A stretch of 64,000 bases of DNA from the NCBI GenBank assembly GCA_004134985.1, contig REGQ01000001.1:372001-436000 (forward strand). The letters run 5' to 3'. The notes under the pieces are model-generated. The model was not told the DNA's origin. It ran no database searches and saw only the letters and a list, made by a program, of their open reading frames with translations. Each line of letters opens with the position of its first letter. Within the stretch, counting starts at the first letter, position 1. Shown piece after piece: positions 55,101 through 61,082 of the stretch. This DNA comes from Paenibacillaceae bacterium (GTDB taxonomy: Bacteria; Bacillota; Bacilli; Paenibacillales; Paenibacillaceae). A program made the position numbers and the translations under genes.

Positions 55101-55149
55101 CAGACAGCGAACGCTTCATCGATCGCTTCCTACTTTTGCTGATGTGCAT
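49105..55149 (-). CDS. Giant SLH-anchored protein: metallophosphoesterase plus GH8 glycosidase
   Basis: A 2014-residue exported protein. Order: signal peptide (1-40, AHA-AG); two copies of a beta-sandwich module (about 45-215 and 325-500; repeats of YWLAxxSTxxFExIxVSSxQ and SSxxKDxxIxGxR); a fibronectin type III (FN3) domain between them; an SbsA-type Ig-like domain (505-610); a purple-acid-phosphatase-type N-domain and metallophosphoesterase (about 612-1080; VGADSQ, VAGDLVDNGD, LGGHEVND, FEAHDHMYMR); two FN3 domains (1085-1280); a GH8 catalytic domain (about 1281-1690; acid Glu in LTVSEAHGYGM near 1363, Asp in AATDGDMDIAYALLLAD near 1427); another FN3; three SLH motifs (1835-2014). It is displayed on the S-layer polymer. 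GH8 enzymes cleave beta-1,4-glucans, xylan or chitosan. A phosphatase and a GH8 in one chain is unusual. Confidence 0.9.
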   Translation of the reverse strand: MHISKSRKRSMKRSLSVLLAGIMFIASFAGMIAPMPAAHAAGDKQIIAQWLFNAASGNGKVAAAVGENKLFASFQAMGGPVFEEASANGGFLKYQGWHQDAEQKYWLAALSTEAFENITVSSVQNSSGSGPKDFQLQISTNQSVWQDVPDGALTMAVNTFACADAACRLSDLPLPQAANNQQMLYLRWLVASNEATNSSNAAIGQYGSSAIKDIVIKGDRIPGQELPKDEEQPTTPTDVMGQALSDSSIQLDWTASTDNVEVAGYQIYRDGQKLTMADAPPFQDQGLASDTSFTYTVSAVDSSGNESTPSTEVTVTTLKSSNGGPRETIALWAFTGNGDNGTLWATDGTYKQSSMIRGMGGVKYESFDANRGIYYNNWNNGAGNKYWLATVSTKGFEQIKVSSEQRSSNSGPRDFQVQMSTDRNNWTDIQDGELVLINGDNCPGNTCKLVNASLPAQADNEDVLYIRWVVRTNTAVNAIANPNGIGSYGSSYLKDVRITGSRVDGAVIQDPTIVVAELPIDGEGQQSVETPISISFNKAIKLNPDYAVSIVDGNQTALTDVKATVSGKTLHIAHPILAYEQSYTVSLPKELILGEDDVMLLSDYSWSFSTEGSPFKPKLLNMTINGDPKTSMAFAWYTDTMTDTVVEVTEAVNVKAGVFPKEDVLVFKGTEERIETFMVAGDRAAQKRTPFVSHKAIADQLEPGTHYKFRLGNGEEGAWSKIGSFTTDTANHQDYRFIVGADSQSSSLSGFEPWGDTFRKAVDYIGDPKFLIVAGDLVDNGDLETHWQWMFTVAEDSFLRVPYIPVLGGHEVNDYDGDVTTDNNNFYNHFNVPQQIVASTHEGSVYSFEYGDALYMVFNSQYEGGLAGNGKDIDWEDPEFRAQVNWMRNTVARSDKKWKFVAFHKSPYASGNNSALYEDGRVQFYRQHLTPVFDELGIDMVFEAHDHMYMRSFQMYGNEVVPKASLEFDNEGNAVNPKGTIYLMPNALGNKFYTKQEFLHEFDENWNPVIKKDEFGNPIPYDHFFADVNEQPFKKMFTDVAITDQILSFKSFTAAVEDEGEPGTVGNGLIEYDKYGIKRTDAKPDPVEKAQLALGENEAVLTWDLPADSKEPIRGFRIYEENDKAGTHWSVYIPVKQGQTSYSFTARQLDPAKKYDFIVKAVGTRMNSDAITLTTMDDPNLNEPPSAPTNLTGKGISSFQIELAWQPSAGNIQVAGYEIYRDNVKIALVPSKETTYTDRGLQAGKTYSYYVKALNGADLASIASNRADVKTKEAASGSGPNKSFPQHPQYAAGTIKPNHVTQADMDTVVQRLFQEWRAKYLKANPYDATQKYIWYTDDDPEAIEEEKDASGNVLFEFKPLTVSEAHGYGMMIIALMAKQDADTQADFDALYHYFRAHPSEINPQLMAWRQGDNGQAIVNVSGADAATDGDMDIAYALLLADQQWGSGGDINYLAEAKKVIAAIMESEVYKKDWTLRLADWASSGKYVGATRPSDFMLQHMKDYAIVTGDSRWDLTVEGTYRVINDMFENYSPNAGLLPDFVVKDGQKFVPAEPHFLESKFDGDYYYNSARTPWRIATDYLVTGDQRAKKQLTTLNEWIRKKANNKPENIFSGYKLDGSAGLQAAVEEEYEDITFIAPFMVSAMIDSSNQQWLNDLWDYSAAIDTEEEIYFGNNIRMLSMIVVSGNWWSPAIVDTEAPTAPVVNYANAVSNTSIELRWLPSEDNVGVAGYKVYRDGVEIASTTETKYVDTGLTPNKQYAYVVVAYDAAGNSSKSSNMRLVTAAVSSSPGGGGYVHVNPNDPADDTGKDTDEDPNSGEGAPTEPTDPANPVDVAQPSFTDIDKNWAKAGILAAVDKGIISGFPDGTFRPNEAVTRAQFAIILSRALGMQGTGQSAAFKDEGKIGPWAAAAIAQVVEAGIVNGYPDGTFRPNAAITRAEMAVMLARAGAMQASPQARTSFSDDHEIAGWAKGAVEAIRENGLMQGRGNNHFAAASEATRAEAVIVALRLMEYLSKQQ

Positions 55150-55410
55150 AACTGAATCCCTTCCTCTCCATTTGACAATATCTTAGTTAAAATAAAGCGT
55201 TTCAACTTTAGTCCAGGCAAAATGCCTCGCAACGAGAGCGATGCCTTTTCATGCTTTCATTGTAACGGTACCGATTACTTGACTACTATGTGCAATTGCA
55301 ACGAAATCTGATAGTAATTAACTAATATTGTTAAAAATAATGAATCTGGTTTTCTTGCCTGTCAAAGCCAAAAGCAGCGATTGCCGAATGCTAGAGAGCG
55401 GGGTACCTTG

Positions 55411-55640
55411 CGCTAACGCTGGCCACAGCCGTTAAATGGCATCAAATGACCCTTTTGCAAATCTAACGCTGGCCACAGTGCTTATTTCCCCCCTAGACGG
55501 CTAAAACCGTGCGATTTTCTAAAAATAACGTGGCTCAGTTTCCTTACAATATTTATTGGGCTGAATTTCCCTGAATAGCGTCTGTCATCAGCGTTAGAAG
55601 TCCACGCGTCCGGTTAGAATTCCACGCGCATGCGGTGCTT
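55411..55640. repeat. 50-37-50 palindromic intergenic element, copy C (diverged)
   Basis: Direct motifs CTAACGCTGGCCACAG begin at 55413 and 55463 (50 apart), the second ending in TATT at 55486. After 37 bases come inverted AATAACGTGGCTCAG (55524) and AATAGCGTCTGTCATC (55574), 50 apart, the latter ending AGCGTTAG. The motif differs from copies A and B, yet the spacing is the same. A 20-bp tandem (GTTAGAAGTCCACGCG, GTTAGAATTCCACGCG) follows at 55593-55632. Confidence 0.75.
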
Positions 55641-55952
55641 TCGCTACATGAGCGTAAACAGGTTGATCCCCCCTTCTCTCTTCGATCGCGGATAAAATCA
55701 ACCAACTGGTTTTTTTATTGAGCCAAGTAACATTGTACGTTTTTAAATCAAGCTCATTCTACGCATGTTCTGTTAAAAATTTATAAATTTTTAGTAAATA
55801 TAGCCAACTGGTAATGCATGATGAAAACGATCGAGCTCATTAGGCCTGCCAATAGAATGATGACGTAGGGATAGGACTGTACGCAGCAGACGAACTTAGC
55901 GTAAAATAGAGAGGATTGGCACATCAGTATCATCAATTAGGAGGAGCTTTCA
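55641..55952. other. Gene-free spacer
   Basis: AT-rich spacer between element C and the 120-residue protein gene. No gene, RNA or repeat seen apart from the AGGAGGAG ribosome site at its right end. Confidence 0.5.
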
Positions 55953-56315
55953 TTGGCAATTAAAATAAATCTCTATCAGGATTGGCTGGATACGGTCAAG
56001 CACGTATTTCATGGCGCTGGCGCCCCGCTGCCTTCAACGTTAAGCGACAAAGGAATTGGCGTGGCCTATTATAATCAGACCTCTTCCTCTGAGGAAGAGG
56101 CTGAGCAGCGCAGACAGGTGAACGAACAGAGAATTACGGAACTGCAGCAAACGCTGCTTGACAATATGACTGAAATCATTATTCCTGACATCCGTAATAA
56201 AACCGGATACACAGGGGATGCGTTTCATTTTCGTTGGGTTTACGCGCAAGGGGAGCATATTATTGAAGAAAACTCCCAATACCGAATTCCGCTCGGCCCC
56301 TCGCCTGAAGCATAA
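55953..56315 (+). CDS. Hypothetical protein
   Basis: A 120-residue soluble protein that I do not recognise. It begins MAIKINLYQDWLDTVKHVFH, has a Glu-rich helical stretch (SSSEEEAEQRRQVNEQR, near 44-60) and ends with beta strands (AFHFRWVYAQGEHIIEE). The start is UUG, nine bases after a strong AGGAGG. It stands alone, convergent with the AAA cluster. Confidence 0.65.
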   Translation: MAIKINLYQDWLDTVKHVFHGAGAPLPSTLSDKGIGVAYYNQTSSSEEEAEQRRQVNEQRITELQQTLLDNMTEIIIPDIRNKTGYTGDAFHFRWVYAQGEHIIEENSQYRIPLGPSPEA

Positions 56316-56356
56316 CGCCAGGCATGCCAAACATAGGTGCAACATAATGCTCATAG

Positions 56357-56408
56357 GCAAAAAAGCATCAGACGGTTACTCCGGTAAGGAGTAATCATCT
56401 GATGCTTC
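56357..56408 (-). terminator. Terminator of the AAA cluster, overlapping the last gene
   Basis: Minus strand: AAGCATCAGA pairs with TCTGATGCTT, with an inner ATTACTCC/GGAGTAA stem, then six T. The upstream arm and the loop are made of the last ten codons of the 106-residue gene. Confidence 0.85.
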
Positions 56409-56696
56409 TTCATGTGCACGACCGTTCGTACCGGCCAACTGCACGTATTGGTTCACATAAAAATAACGGCGGATAAAATCGCTGCTCTCCTGACGCGGAT
56501 CATACAAGAAGATGTTTACTTCTCTGGCCAGCTGCTCAAGCAAATCAGAAAAAAATGCCATCCCCAGATTAGCCGCGTCTTCGGCGCACTGCCGCAGCTC
56601 TGTTTCATCTTTGGAATCGAGTGCGGTCATCCCCTTGAGCAGCAGTCGTTCGCTCCAATCATCGAGCCGTTCTTTCAACTGCTCCAAAGCATTCAA
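56376..56696 (-). CDS. Hypothetical protein, last gene of the AAA cluster
   Basis: A 106-residue, acidic, mostly helical protein (NALEQLKERLDDWSERLLLK; CAEDAANLGMAFFSDLLEQL). I recognise no family. It follows the SWIM gene by 13 bases and must be co-transcribed. Its 3' end doubles as the operon's terminator stem. Possibly a small partner of the SWIM protein. Confidence 0.7.
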   Translation of the reverse strand: MNALEQLKERLDDWSERLLLKGMTALDSKDETELRQCAEDAANLGMAFFSDLLEQLAREVNIFLYDPRQESSDFIRRYFYVNQYVQLAGTNGRAHEEASDDYSLPE

Positions 56697-56709
56697 CTTC
56701 TGCTCACTC

Positions 56710-58347
56710 CTACAAATCCAGCATAATATTAGTCAACGAACAGCCTTTCAGCAAACTGATTGGATAAATCCACTCATTCTCCATACGCACCAACGCATAG
56801 AAATCGCGTAGCGCCAGCAGTTCACTGCTGCGCTCCAAAGTCTTGAATACACTTGCCCACTGCGGCTCATAGGGAATGGTCAGCGTCAGCGGCTGTCTGC
56901 CCGCGTCCTCTGCGGCCAGCAGCAGATTTTGGCTGACCTTATCGAAGGAAACCTCCGCGATTTTGTGCAGCAGCACCAGCAACGGCATATTATTCTTTCG
57001 CTGGAATAGTCCACTGAAAACTGCGCCGCTCTGATGCTGTGCACGGGTCAATTGCAGCTCGCCAAAGTCAAATTGTTCAATTGCCATCCGCTCAAGCGGC
57101 TCGATGACAGCTTCTTCGCTGGCGGACAACCGCTGTTCACGGTTAACTTTGATCCGCAGCAGCGAGGCTTGTCCGGCAGTCAGCTCCTTCATTGGCAGCG
57201 CTGATCCCCATGCTCCAGGCTGGGTATAAAATTGATTGTAATTAAACGAGCTTTGCTCATAATAGACAGGCCGGGATTGCGAAAAGCTGTACATTCGCCC
57301 ATCATCCAGGCAATAGAAATAATAGGTAATTCCCTTGTAGCCTGAACGGGTTGCCCATGGATGCGCGCCCAGGCCGTACAGCTGCAAGCGCGGAACACGA
57401 AAGTAACGGCTGCGAAAAGCGCCCGTCAGCCGCTGCCGCTGTACTGCAGGCAGCTCGCCCTCCAGCGCAGCGGACATCATGAACAGGCGGGTAAGCCTGT
57501 CCTGCAGCGCCGACATCGAAAAGCGGACATGCCGCTGATGAAACAATTCCAGCTCGCCGCGGATGCCGCGCACCTCCTTCTCCAGCTCGGGCAGCCTGGC
57601 CGTGCGGGCGGCAAGCGCCAGCACTTCCAGCTGCGCCTGCGTGCTTTGCGTCAGCTTGACCAGACCCGCCTGCACAATTTCTTCGGCAATCCGCCGGCAG
57701 TCCCGGAGCGTCGCACTCGCGGGATCGGACCCGCTTTCGGGAGGCAGGAGCAGGTCGTAATTATCCTCCCTGTGCAAAGCCCGGTAGCGAAGCAGCGCCT
57801 CCAGCACATACAAGTCAGCCTCTCCCTCTTTACTGCTGCACAGCGCCTTATCCAGCCGCGCTTCGTCCGTAAACGCCACGTCAACCTGCTGCCAGTTCAG
57901 CCGAATGGTCAGCAGCGTGCTCTCCGAAATATCCAGCTTCTCTTGGTAAGCGAGCCGGAACAGCACCTCTTCGATCTGCTGGGCCTTATACTGAGCAGCA
58001 ATGCTTTGCAACGGCACCTCCAGCAGCCAGCTAAAGTCAAGCTGCCTGACGGCCGTATCCGGCGCATGCCGCTCCTTGTAGAACAGCAGCGCGATCAGCA
58101 CATGCTTGCATAGCTTATCGGAAGGACAACTGCAGGAGAAGTGCGCAAGGTCGCCCTGCAATTGGCATTCGGTGCCATCGCTCAGCGTGCAGATGACCTT
58201 GTCTGCCTGAAGGTCGTAGTGCACTTCAGTTCCCTTTTCAATATCTTTGCAGGCGCGGTTATAGAGCCCTTTATTGGCGTGTCTGACCAAATAATCTTCC
58301 GTGCACAATCCGATGAACTGATGAAATGAGGTTTGAAAATCTGTCAT
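56710..58347 (-). CDS. SWIM zinc-finger protein
   Basis: A 545-residue protein. Near residues 70-90 is a SWIM motif, Cys-x-Cys-x6-Cys-x-His (CSCPSDKLCKHVLIAL), preceded by the usual beta strands (VHYDLQADKVICTLSDGTEC). SWIM domains bind DNA or proteins. The remaining 450 residues are helical then beta-rich and not a family I can name. It lies 16 bases after the radical SAM gene. SWIM proteins near DUF4132 and AAA ATPases also occur in E. coli (yehQ, yehI, yehL; from memory). Confidence 0.82.
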   Translation of the reverse strand: MTDFQTSFHQFIGLCTEDYLVRHANKGLYNRACKDIEKGTEVHYDLQADKVICTLSDGTECQLQGDLAHFSCSCPSDKLCKHVLIALLFYKERHAPDTAVRQLDFSWLLEVPLQSIAAQYKAQQIEEVLFRLAYQEKLDISESTLLTIRLNWQQVDVAFTDEARLDKALCSSKEGEADLYVLEALLRYRALHREDNYDLLLPPESGSDPASATLRDCRRIAEEIVQAGLVKLTQSTQAQLEVLALAARTARLPELEKEVRGIRGELELFHQRHVRFSMSALQDRLTRLFMMSAALEGELPAVQRQRLTGAFRSRYFRVPRLQLYGLGAHPWATRSGYKGITYYFYCLDDGRMYSFSQSRPVYYEQSSFNYNQFYTQPGAWGSALPMKELTAGQASLLRIKVNREQRLSASEEAVIEPLERMAIEQFDFGELQLTRAQHQSGAVFSGLFQRKNNMPLLVLLHKIAEVSFDKVSQNLLLAAEDAGRQPLTLTIPYEPQWASVFKTLERSSELLALRDFYALVRMENEWIYPISLLKGCSLTNIMLDL

Positions 58348-58363
58348 GCCAATCTCCCTGTTG

Positions 58364-58960
58364 TCATAATAATCCCTTAAATAACGCCTCCAGATGATGG
58401 ACCTCTGCCAGGCCGTTGATCATCACACGGCCATCCGGATTAAGGCGCACCTCAAGCCGGTTCGGAATGCTTGTCAACTCATCCTGCAAATGCGTGTAAC
58501 AGTCGGTCAAAAAATGATAGCGCTGATTGGATGATCCGACCCAAGGACGGCTTGTATCCAGGTTTTCCTTCTGAAATGGGCCATCGATGAGCAAATCCGT
58601 AACAGCAATTAAATCCAGGTAATGCTGGTTGCCCGCTTCCTGCAGATCCTCAAGCCAATAACCGGTGAACGTCATTACGGAAAGCCCTGCCCGCTTTAAA
58701 ATGCCGCCAAGCTCCGCCAATTCTTTCGCCTGCGCGAAAGGCTCGCCCCCGAGAAAGGTAATGCCTTCCACTTCAGGGCCTTGGAGAACTTGCTCGGCAA
58801 GTTCACTGACTTCCATCGTGTAGCCCCCGTTGGTCGGCCATGTGAACGGCACGGCACAGCCGGGGCAATGAATCGGGCATCCCTGAACCTGCAGACATGC
58901 CCGTGTACCCGGCCCTTCCACCTTCGTCGACGGCAAAAAACGATGCACTCGCAATGCCAT
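58364..58960 (-). CDS. Radical SAM / 4Fe-4S protein, NrdG-like
   Basis: A 198-residue protein. The cluster-binding motif is Cys-x3-Cys-x2-Cys (GCPIHCPGCAVPFTW, near 28-42), the spacing of NrdG-type activases, followed by the SAM-contacting FLGGEPFAQAKELA (near 69-82). NrdG makes a glycyl radical on a partner, but no ribonucleotide reductase is present here; the partner may be another member of this cluster. Its start overlaps the end of the helix-hairpin-helix gene by one base. Confidence 0.82.
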   Translation of the reverse strand: MALRVHRFLPSTKVEGPGTRACLQVQGCPIHCPGCAVPFTWPTNGGYTMEVSELAEQVLQGPEVEGITFLGGEPFAQAKELAELGGILKRAGLSVMTFTGYWLEDLQEAGNQHYLDLIAVTDLLIDGPFQKENLDTSRPWVGSSNQRYHFLTDCYTHLQDELTSIPNRLEVRLNPDGRVMINGLAEVHHLEALFKGLL

Positions 58961-60045
58961 CAGTAATCCACCACGCGCCCTTTCCCGTTCTGCGGCGGCG
59001 TATTGACCGTCCCTACCGTAACAAGCGGGCGAATTCGCTCGACAATGTGGGGTTTCAGCCCCAGCTCCCGGGCAAATTCATCTACAGAGCGAAACCCGCC
59101 GTTGGCTTGACGGACCTGAACAGCTTTCTTGGCCAAAACAATGCCGATCCCCGACAGGGCTGCAATCTCCGTTTCAGAAGCGAAATTAAGGTCAAGCATC
59201 TGCGCTTGCAAATGCGTAAACTCGGACATCGTTGGCATGGATGATAGGGTTGACGCAGCAGGCGGGGGCGTTGTCTCCTGTCTTGCCGGCCTCGTTAATA
59301 CATCAAGGTCTGGTCTCGGGACAGACGTTTCAAACAGCGTGTTCGCCGGGGTTCCAAACGATCCGGAAGCCGAAGGCGCAGCTGCGGTTGGTGCAGGCGA
59401 AGCAAACGACCCAGGCGAAGCGGCCGAACCCGCAGGTGCGGCATATATGCCTCGCTGCGAATCCCTGGCCTGCTCATCCATCACTTCCTGCAGTTGCCGC
59501 ATCACTTCGGCATCCTCTTCCATCATGCCGTCATTCAGCATCTTCTCCAGCTCTTCCATCTCCCGATTCATTCTGGCCGCTTTTGCTTGGACCACCCGCA
59601 TATCCTCTTGCAGCATGCTTCCCTGTTGTCTGCCTCCTGATGCCCGGCTTGTATTCAGCGAACTGTAAGTGGTGTGTTTGACAGCGTATTCCCTCTGAAT
59701 TCTGCGCATCAATTCGTCATCCGCTGACCCGGCGGCCATCTGACGGACAGCCAAGCGCAGCAGAAACTCCTTGCGGATTTTGAACGCATGAAAAATTGAA
59801 CCGATGCCGCTCATCAGAAAGTAAGTCATGAAAAGATCATACTGCCAACTGTCGTCTTCGAACAGGCCCGCAAACATCACCATAAAAGGGAGCGCATAAA
59901 AAAGGCCCCATAGGCCCCAACGCATCGTCTTGGCTTTGCTGCCAATATAAATAAAAGCGATCCAGTTGAAGAACAGGGTAAACGTCAGCAATATCCACCA
60001 GGAGTGCCTTATTTTCCAAAACAAGCTTTTATTCATAGGGTTCAT
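58960..60045 (-). CDS. Membrane protein with C-terminal helix-hairpin-helix domain
   Basis: A protein of about 361 residues. Three to four membrane segments lie in the first 90 residues. A charged coiled-coil stretch follows (MREMEELEKMLNDG-like, near 155-190), then an Ala/Ser/Pro-rich linker (200-275) and a C-terminal ComEA-like helix-hairpin-helix unit (ALSGIGIVLAKKAVQVRQAN, then GGFRSVDEFAREL, near 295-345), a DNA-binding fold. The start MNPMNKS is preferred (GGGGG eight bases upstream); a GTG three codons earlier overlaps the previous stop. Role unknown. Confidence 0.75.
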   Translation of the reverse strand: MNPMNKSLFWKIRHSWWILLTFTLFFNWIAFIYIGSKAKTMRWGLWGLFYALPFMVMFAGLFEDDSWQYDLFMTYFLMSGIGSIFHAFKIRKEFLLRLAVRQMAAGSADDELMRRIQREYAVKHTTYSSLNTSRASGGRQQGSMLQEDMRVVQAKAARMNREMEELEKMLNDGMMEEDAEVMRQLQEVMDEQARDSQRGIYAAPAGSAASPGSFASPAPTAAAPSASGSFGTPANTLFETSVPRPDLDVLTRPARQETTPPPAASTLSSMPTMSEFTHLQAQMLDLNFASETEIAALSGIGIVLAKKAVQVRQANGGFRSVDEFARELGLKPHIVERIRPLVTVGTVNTPPQNGKGRVVDY

Positions 60046-60050
60046 CGGCT

Positions 60051-60794
60051 TCACCCCCTTAAATTTAACGTAACGACAATCGAGTTGTCTTCCAGCACTT
60101 CTTCGCTTTCAACCGTCATATTTTGGGCGGCGGCCCGTTCTTTCAACCGCTCGTATACGATAGTCTGCAGACAGCGCTTGTAGTCGTCATCGATGTGCGT
60201 TAAGTATTCATAGATCTTGTGCAAATCGGGCGCATTCTTAATTTCCACATAGAAAGGGCCTTCGCCAGCCTGGACAAATGTCAGTACGGAGTTCTCTACT
60301 TTGCATACGATGTGCGCTCCCTGGCGCGCCGGATTGACGCCAAACTCCTTCAATGTCCGAAATAAAAGCTCCCCGTCACGGAAATTAGTCGGAAATGTAG
60401 CCGCCTGAGGCGCCTCTTCCGGCTGCATCCGAGACTGCGCATGCTCGACAGCCGTTTCCCCCAGCACTTGCCCGCCAGCGGCTCGGTTAATGTCGGCCAT
60501 AAACCGATCAATTTGCTGTCTGGAATCAGATCGATCAAAAATCGCCGTCCACTTTCCGTCCACCAGCTCCCAGAAAGCAAACAGTTCTTTTCCATTGACG
60601 TGGGTTTTGATGCTTCCTCCCCAAACCTCCCCGTCATAGCCGGCTTTGTGCAGTGTGTGCATAAGTTCTTTGGCATCCCGGAAGATGCTTGGCACTCTCA
60701 CTTCCCTTGATGTCACCCATTTTCCAAAATTTGCACTGCCCATCACCATGCGCAATGTTAGTGCCACAGGTATAAGCGCGAGCGAAACGGACAT
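60051..60794 (-). CDS. DUF1257 (Ycf35)-like protein
   Basis: A 247-residue protein. Two similar halves are visible: FRDAKELMHTLHKAGYDGEV (near 38-57) and FRDGELLFRTLKEFGVNPAR (near 137-156), each followed by beta strands. The C-terminus YERLKERAAAQNMTVESEEV (near 215-234) and the following IVVTLNLRG resemble the end of DUF1257 proteins. In cyanobacteria, DUF1257 (Ycf35) and DUF2997 genes are often neighbours, as here. A hydrophobic start (SLALIPVALTLRMVMG) could be a membrane anchor. Function unknown; the assignment rests on weak similarity plus context. Confidence 0.6.
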   Translation of the reverse strand: MSVSLALIPVALTLRMVMGSANFGKWVTSREVRVPSIFRDAKELMHTLHKAGYDGEVWGGSIKTHVNGKELFAFWELVDGKWTAIFDRSDSRQQIDRFMADINRAAGGQVLGETAVEHAQSRMQPEEAPQAATFPTNFRDGELLFRTLKEFGVNPARQGAHIVCKVENSVLTFVQAGEGPFYVEIKNAPDLHKIYEYLTHIDDDYKRCLQTIVYERLKERAAAQNMTVESEEVLEDNSIVVTLNLRG

Positions 60795-60806
60795 CTGCGC
60801 CCCTCC

Positions 60807-61022
60807 TTAACGATGTTTTATTTGATGAAATTGCTGCTGCTCAACGTGAACTTGCTCGGTCTCGTAGTATTCGGAGGTATACTCGGAATCGACCACTTCG
60901 GCGCCTAACATTTGCTCCAATATTTCAATATAGTCCGTGCAGGCTCGCCCTTTAATGCCGATAACATCCGCCTTGATCTGACCATCAGGAAAAATCTGAA
61001 CCCGAATCTGCTTTTTTGACAT
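60807..61022 (-). CDS. DUF2997 domain protein
   Basis: A 71-residue protein. The body IRVQIFPDGQIKADVIGIKG, then ACTDYIEILEQMLG, is typical of DUF2997: two beta strands, the G-x-x-C motif and a helix. The conserved Cys (near 28) is present. The C-terminus is charged and Gln/His rich. It is 12 bases from the next gene and 60 bases after the AAA gene. Function unknown. Confidence 0.85.
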   Translation of the reverse strand: MSKKQIRVQIFPDGQIKADVIGIKGRACTDYIEILEQMLGAEVVDSEYTSEYYETEQVHVEQQQFHQIKHR

Positions 61023-61082
61023 GGAATCATCCCCTCTTCACAGGTTGTCCCAGCTGACGATGCTGCACCTGAAGCTCAATGC

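Noticed and set aside
57361-58113. A 250-codon plus-strand frame opposite the SWIM protein gene
   Set aside because: Gln/Arg/Leu-rich antisense shadow with no domain; the SWIM protein is on the other strand.
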